Of a stretch of DNA of 63,395 nt, positions 60,731 to 63,395 are shown in pieces. Source of the stretch: RUG563 sp045589355 (GTDB taxonomy: Bacteria > Bacillota > Clostridia > Christensenellales > Aristaeellaceae); contig JAZNOW010000001.1 in the NCBI GenBank assembly GCA_045589355.1, forward strand, positions 1-63,395. The letters run 5' to 3'. The position numbers were made by a program, and so were the translations under genes. Every line of letters starts with the position of its first letter. The first letter of the stretch is position 1. The notes beneath the pieces are model-generated. The model ran no database searches. It was not told the origin of the DNA and saw only the letters and a list, made by a program, of their open reading frames with translations.

Positions 60731-61141
60731 ATGAAATGCTATCCGCTGACGGAAAAGGATCATCAGTTGATCCGGATGGGCCTGGACGTGCTGGCAAAAA
60801 ACTTTGACGACGGCGTGTACAACCACACGGTGGGCTGTGCCCTGCTGTGCAAAAACGGGCATATCTACACCGGCGTCAACTGCGACGGCATCCACGGCTC
60901 CTGTGCCGAATACATCACCATGGGCATGGCCGTTTCTGCCGGGGAAAGGGAATTTGATACCATCGTGGCAGTGCACGAAAAGCACCTGAACTGCGTTCTG
61001 CCCCCCTGCGGCAACTGCCGGCAGATGCTGTTTGAATACTGCCCGGATATTCTGGTCATCGTAAACGATGAAAACGGCAAGCCGATCAAAGTTTCCGCCC
61101 GGGATCTGCTGCCCTATGCCTGGCAGACGGTGACCTGCTGA
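60731..61141 (+). CDS. Cytidine deaminase family protein
   Basis: A 136-residue cytidine/blasticidin deaminase-type enzyme. The zinc site reads C58-A-E60 and P92-C93-G-N-C96, so three cysteines bind zinc and Glu60 shuttles protons. Substrate may be cytidine, deoxycytidine or a drug; the VNCDGIHGSCAEY context is also seen in blasticidin-S deaminase-like proteins. AGAAGGGAGGG precedes ATG 60731. It shares a divergent control region with marR-degV and ends at a strong bidirectional terminator. Confidence 0.88.
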   Translation: MKCYPLTEKDHQLIRMGLDVLAKNFDDGVYNHTVGCALLCKNGHIYTGVNCDGIHGSCAEYITMGMAVSAGEREFDTIVAVHEKHLNCVLPPCGNCRQMLFEYCPDILVIVNDENGKPIKVSARDLLPYAWQTVTC

Positions 61142-61169
61142 ACCGGGATATACAGAAAAATGTACATAC

Positions 61170-61198
61170 AAAAAGGAGGGTGTCCCCCTCCTTTTTTT
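61170..61198. terminator. Bidirectional intrinsic terminator
   Basis: GGAGGG/CCCTCC arms bounded by five A and seven T residues. Confidence 0.88.
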
Positions 61199-61209
61199 CA
61201 TGCTGTGCT

Positions 61210-61884
61210 TTATTCTGTCATCATTTCTTCCAGCAATGCAAAGGGACGGCAGATTTCAAATGCCGGATCTGCCCATTCTTCCGTGATCACCTGATCTCCT
61301 TCCCATTGATCCAGGATCTGCTTCTCCCACACGCCATCCACTGCTTCATCCCTGTATACCTGATATTGCACATGCCACGCCCATTTGCCGTCCGCACATG
61401 CCACCGGATTCAGGATCCACCGCCGGAATGTCTGATCCTCCGTCATCACAGCACCCTCGATGTGCCGTACCCGCCATTGGCCGGAATCGGCTTGTTCCAC
61501 GGTAAAGGCGCGGCAAGCCATTCCCGGTCCTTCTGTTCCCACCCGGAAAGTATGGAACTGTCTTCCGTCAGGGCTTTCATGAAGCTCCACATACATCTCC
61601 ATTTGCATCCCCTGCTCCAAACGAAAAGCGTCCCTTTGCGCAATAACCGCCCATCCTTTGTTTTCCATTTGCTGCAGAAGGATCAGACGGTAAAGCTCTC
61701 CCTCCTGAACGGCCACCATTCTGCTTCCGCTTTCCTCATGGTAGGCTCTGCCCGGTATGACATCTGGATAGCCGTTCATTTGTAAAGCCTCTTTCTGACC
61801 GGGCTGAAGCCAGACATCCGCCAGACAAGAAAAGCTAAAGCACAAGCATACAAAACATAAGATAAGAAAGCGTACAGGCTTCAA
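61210..61884 (-). CDS. Exported protein of unknown function
   Basis: A 224-residue protein with a signal peptide (KPVRFLILCFVCLCFSFSCLA). The mature part is mixed beta structure, rich in Trp and acidic residues, with repeated short motifs such as RMVAVQEGELYRLILLQQM and VRHIEGAVMTEDQTFRRWIL; I do not recognise a family. The start is uncertain: TTG 61884 has GAAGGG five bases upstream, while ATG 61911 and 61923 would lengthen the N-terminus. It ends next to the deaminase terminator and lies just downstream of the RCC1-like exported protein gene, so they are probably co-transcribed. Confidence 0.6.
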   Translation of the reverse strand: MKPVRFLILCFVCLCFSFSCLADVWLQPGQKEALQMNGYPDVIPGRAYHEESGSRMVAVQEGELYRLILLQQMENKGWAVIAQRDAFRLEQGMQMEMYVELHESPDGRQFHTFRVGTEGPGMACRAFTVEQADSGQWRVRHIEGAVMTEDQTFRRWILNPVACADGKWAWHVQYQVYRDEAVDGVWEKQILDQWEGDQVITEEWADPAFEICRPFALLEEMMTE

Positions 61885-61929
61885 AACAATCCCTTCTTTC
61901 AAGTGGCGCATTGCGCAATCCATCTGTTA

Positions 61930-63105
61930 TCACTCCGTTTCATGAAAGAAATCCCCGGCAAAAACCAGTGTGCCATCCTTCTTCAGGCCCACACAGAAAT
62001 CATTGCCCACTTCGATGGTTTCCACTTCCGTCCAGCCGGACACGTCCAAAGCCGCTTCCCCTTCCAGGCCTGCTGAAATGCAGCTGCCGTCCGTCTTCAG
62101 GCCCACCACCCACCGGCCGCCGATTTCCGCTTCCTTCATGTCCGTCCATCCCTTCACGGCATCATGCACCACCGCAGGATGGCCCATCACGCTGCCGTCC
62201 GTTCGCACCCCGGCATAGGCGATCATGGGCCGCCGTTCGGGATACTCGCCGGAAAAGATCCACGCTGTTTCAATCGCCTGCAATTCATTCCACTGCTCCC
62301 AGTCCGGAGGCTCAGTACCCAACGCGTTGTCCTCGCATTGGCAGGTATACAGCTTGCCATCCTTCGTCAGAACCAGCAGGTATTCATCATTGCCCGTCAT
62401 GTATACTGCCTTTTTCAGCACCTCCGGCACCATCCATGGTTCATTTTCCACCTTCCAGCCGCTGGCGTTCACCAGCCGCCAATCCTCCGTGATCCCAAAC
62501 ATGGCGCCGGTTCCGCTTTCCATCATCCGGATGTTTTCCCCGTCAAATGCGCTTTCCTTTGAATTCGTGTGATGAAACGCGCCGTTTTCTTCCAATACGC
62601 AATAGCCCGGGTTGCTCATCGCTCCCACCTGTCGAACCGGCTCATACGGCTTCGCCCAGAAACGCATGTGCAGATAGGCATACCCGTCGTAGGACAGCAC
62701 CTGCTTTCCCGCAATCAGCACACTACCGTCGTTCTTCAACACAATCATGCCATCCCTGTCCGCAACCACGTTCCGGACGTTTTGCCACACCGCATCCCCG
62801 GCATCAATAAATTTCGCCATCATCCAGCCGCTGTAACAGGTAAGAAATGTTCCCTTTTTGCGAACGCCGGCACGCACTTCGTACCAGGTTTCGCCGTTTT
62901 CTGTTCTCTGTTCGCCGGTCAGCCACACACAGGCATCCTTGTCCAACCGAATGATCACTTCCCCTTCCGGCACTTTCCGCAGCGCCACCGATACTTCGTT
63001 CACAAACCCAAAGCCATTGGGCGCAGCTTTTTCTTCTGCCAATGCATGAACATTTATGAATGTACACAACAAAACAATCGCAAGCAACAATACTCTCCTT
63101 TTCAT
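61930..63105 (-). CDS. Exported RCC1-like repeat protein
   Basis: A 391-residue protein with a signal peptide (residues 1-22), an SH3-like region at about 30-95 (VSVALRKVPEGEVIIRL, then WYEVRAGVRKKGTFLTCY), and repeats in the rest that resemble RCC1/beta-propeller blades: IVLKNDGSVLIAG, VLTKDGKLYT, GVRTDGSV, VGLKTDGSCISAG and VGLKKDGTLVFAGD. Such propellers usually bind partners; no enzyme motif is seen. ATG 63105 has GGAGAG upstream. The promoter is uncertain, although a TTACATATGTAA palindrome lies at 63188-63199. Confidence 0.7.
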   Translation of the reverse strand: MKRRVLLLAIVLLCTFINVHALAEEKAAPNGFGFVNEVSVALRKVPEGEVIIRLDKDACVWLTGEQRTENGETWYEVRAGVRKKGTFLTCYSGWMMAKFIDAGDAVWQNVRNVVADRDGMIVLKNDGSVLIAGKQVLSYDGYAYLHMRFWAKPYEPVRQVGAMSNPGYCVLEENGAFHHTNSKESAFDGENIRMMESGTGAMFGITEDWRLVNASGWKVENEPWMVPEVLKKAVYMTGNDEYLLVLTKDGKLYTCQCEDNALGTEPPDWEQWNELQAIETAWIFSGEYPERRPMIAYAGVRTDGSVMGHPAVVHDAVKGWTDMKEAEIGGRWVVGLKTDGSCISAGLEGEAALDVSGWTEVETIEVGNDFCVGLKKDGTLVFAGDFFHETE

Positions 63106-63187
63106 CGTGCAACTCTCCTTTTCTCGAAATTTGCTTTCTGCCAATAAACGATTCCTTTCCATTATTTATTGCATTTTCCATATTTTG

Positions 63188-63199
63188 TTACATATGTAA
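63188..63199. promoter_or_regulatory. Palindrome upstream of the RCC1-like gene
   Basis: TTACATATGTAA is a perfect 12-base palindrome 83 bases before the start codon, in AT-rich DNA. It may be a regulator site. No firm -35/-10 pair was found. Confidence 0.4.
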
Positions 63200-63253
63200 A
63201 TAAACTTCTCTTCCTGTTATCGGCTCACATAAGCTGAATAATACAGAATGTAT

Positions 63254-63284
63254 AAAAAAAGAAGCATCTCTTTTGAGATGCTTC
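63254..63284 (-). terminator. Intrinsic terminator of the rRNA operon
   Basis: GAAGCATCTC/GAGATGCTTC arms with a four-base loop and a seven-T tail on the minus strand, right after the 5S gene. Confidence 0.95.
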
Positions 63285-63288
63285 ATGG

Positions 63289-63395
<107 letters not shown>

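Noticed and set aside
59064..60734. Long plus-strand frame through island D, degV and marR
   Set aside because: Its start is in the tandem repeats and the rest is antisense to degV and marR.

Overview
This looks like chromosomal DNA from a GC-rich, endospore-forming Bacillota, class Clostridia; a gut or rumen member of the Christensenellales is a guess. The evidence is spoIIID and spoIIP, a T-box leader, an S-box (SAM-I) riboswitch, consensus sigma-A promoters with strong AGGAGG ribosome sites, and cellobiose phosphorylase. I see no phage, plasmid, insertion sequence or CRISPR array. The right edge enters an rRNA operon: a partial 5S gene on the minus strand.

Layout. 1-2841: palindromic-repeat island A, then a minus-strand glpK-NUDIX-split-barrel operon. 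2864-6763: promoter, tyrosine-type T-box, aminotransferase, GNAT, tyrS and YigZ, ended by a terminator. 6787-9036: five tightly packed small enzymes (NTF2-like, peptidase S51, VOC, NUDIX, zinc ribbon). 9072-14755: methyltransferase, ECF sigma/anti-sigma pair, SAM riboswitch-metK, AEC permease, LysM protein. 14773-19418: GNAT, effector-binding protein, L,D-transpeptidase, spoIIP, DUF1614. 19583-23860: an altered HAD protein, tldD, tldE and an unknown. 24254-34459: ABC exporter, DUF4177 protein, dus, small lipoprotein, gap, cellobiose phosphorylase, Crp/Fnr regulator, polysaccharide deacetylase. 34614-42154: spoIIID, proBAC, island B, an SBP-permease-ATPase importer, CPA2 antiporter. 42206-49294: island C, alcohol dehydrogenase, TIM-barrel isomerase, hom, ACT protein, thrC, GH43. 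49306-57203: MFS, DUF1887 CARF nuclease, LCP protein, nucleotidyltransferase, GGDEF, glycerol-1-phosphate dehydrogenase. 57352-63395: two paralogous ParB-like proteins, island D, degV, marR, cytidine deaminase, two exported proteins, 5S rRNA.

How genes work together. The T-box ties an aminotransferase to tyrosyl-tRNA charging. hom and thrC flank an ACT regulator across a short divergent promoter region with a palindrome. proB, proA and proC form a complete glutamate-to-proline operon. Cellobiose phosphorylase, the MFS/GH43 pair, glpK and gap indicate plant-glycan and glycerol use. MarR appears to repress its own operon with degV.

The least explained structure is a family of modular palindromic repeats in islands A-D. 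B, C and D fill spaces between converging genes; A follows the 3' end of a minus-strand gene and its left neighbour is outside the window. Related units point inward from both flanking genes in B and D, stem arms carry compensatory changes, and one repeat copy supplies the last codons and stop of degV. Other points of note are a CARF nuclease with no CRISPR in sight and a HAD protein lacking its catalytic residues.
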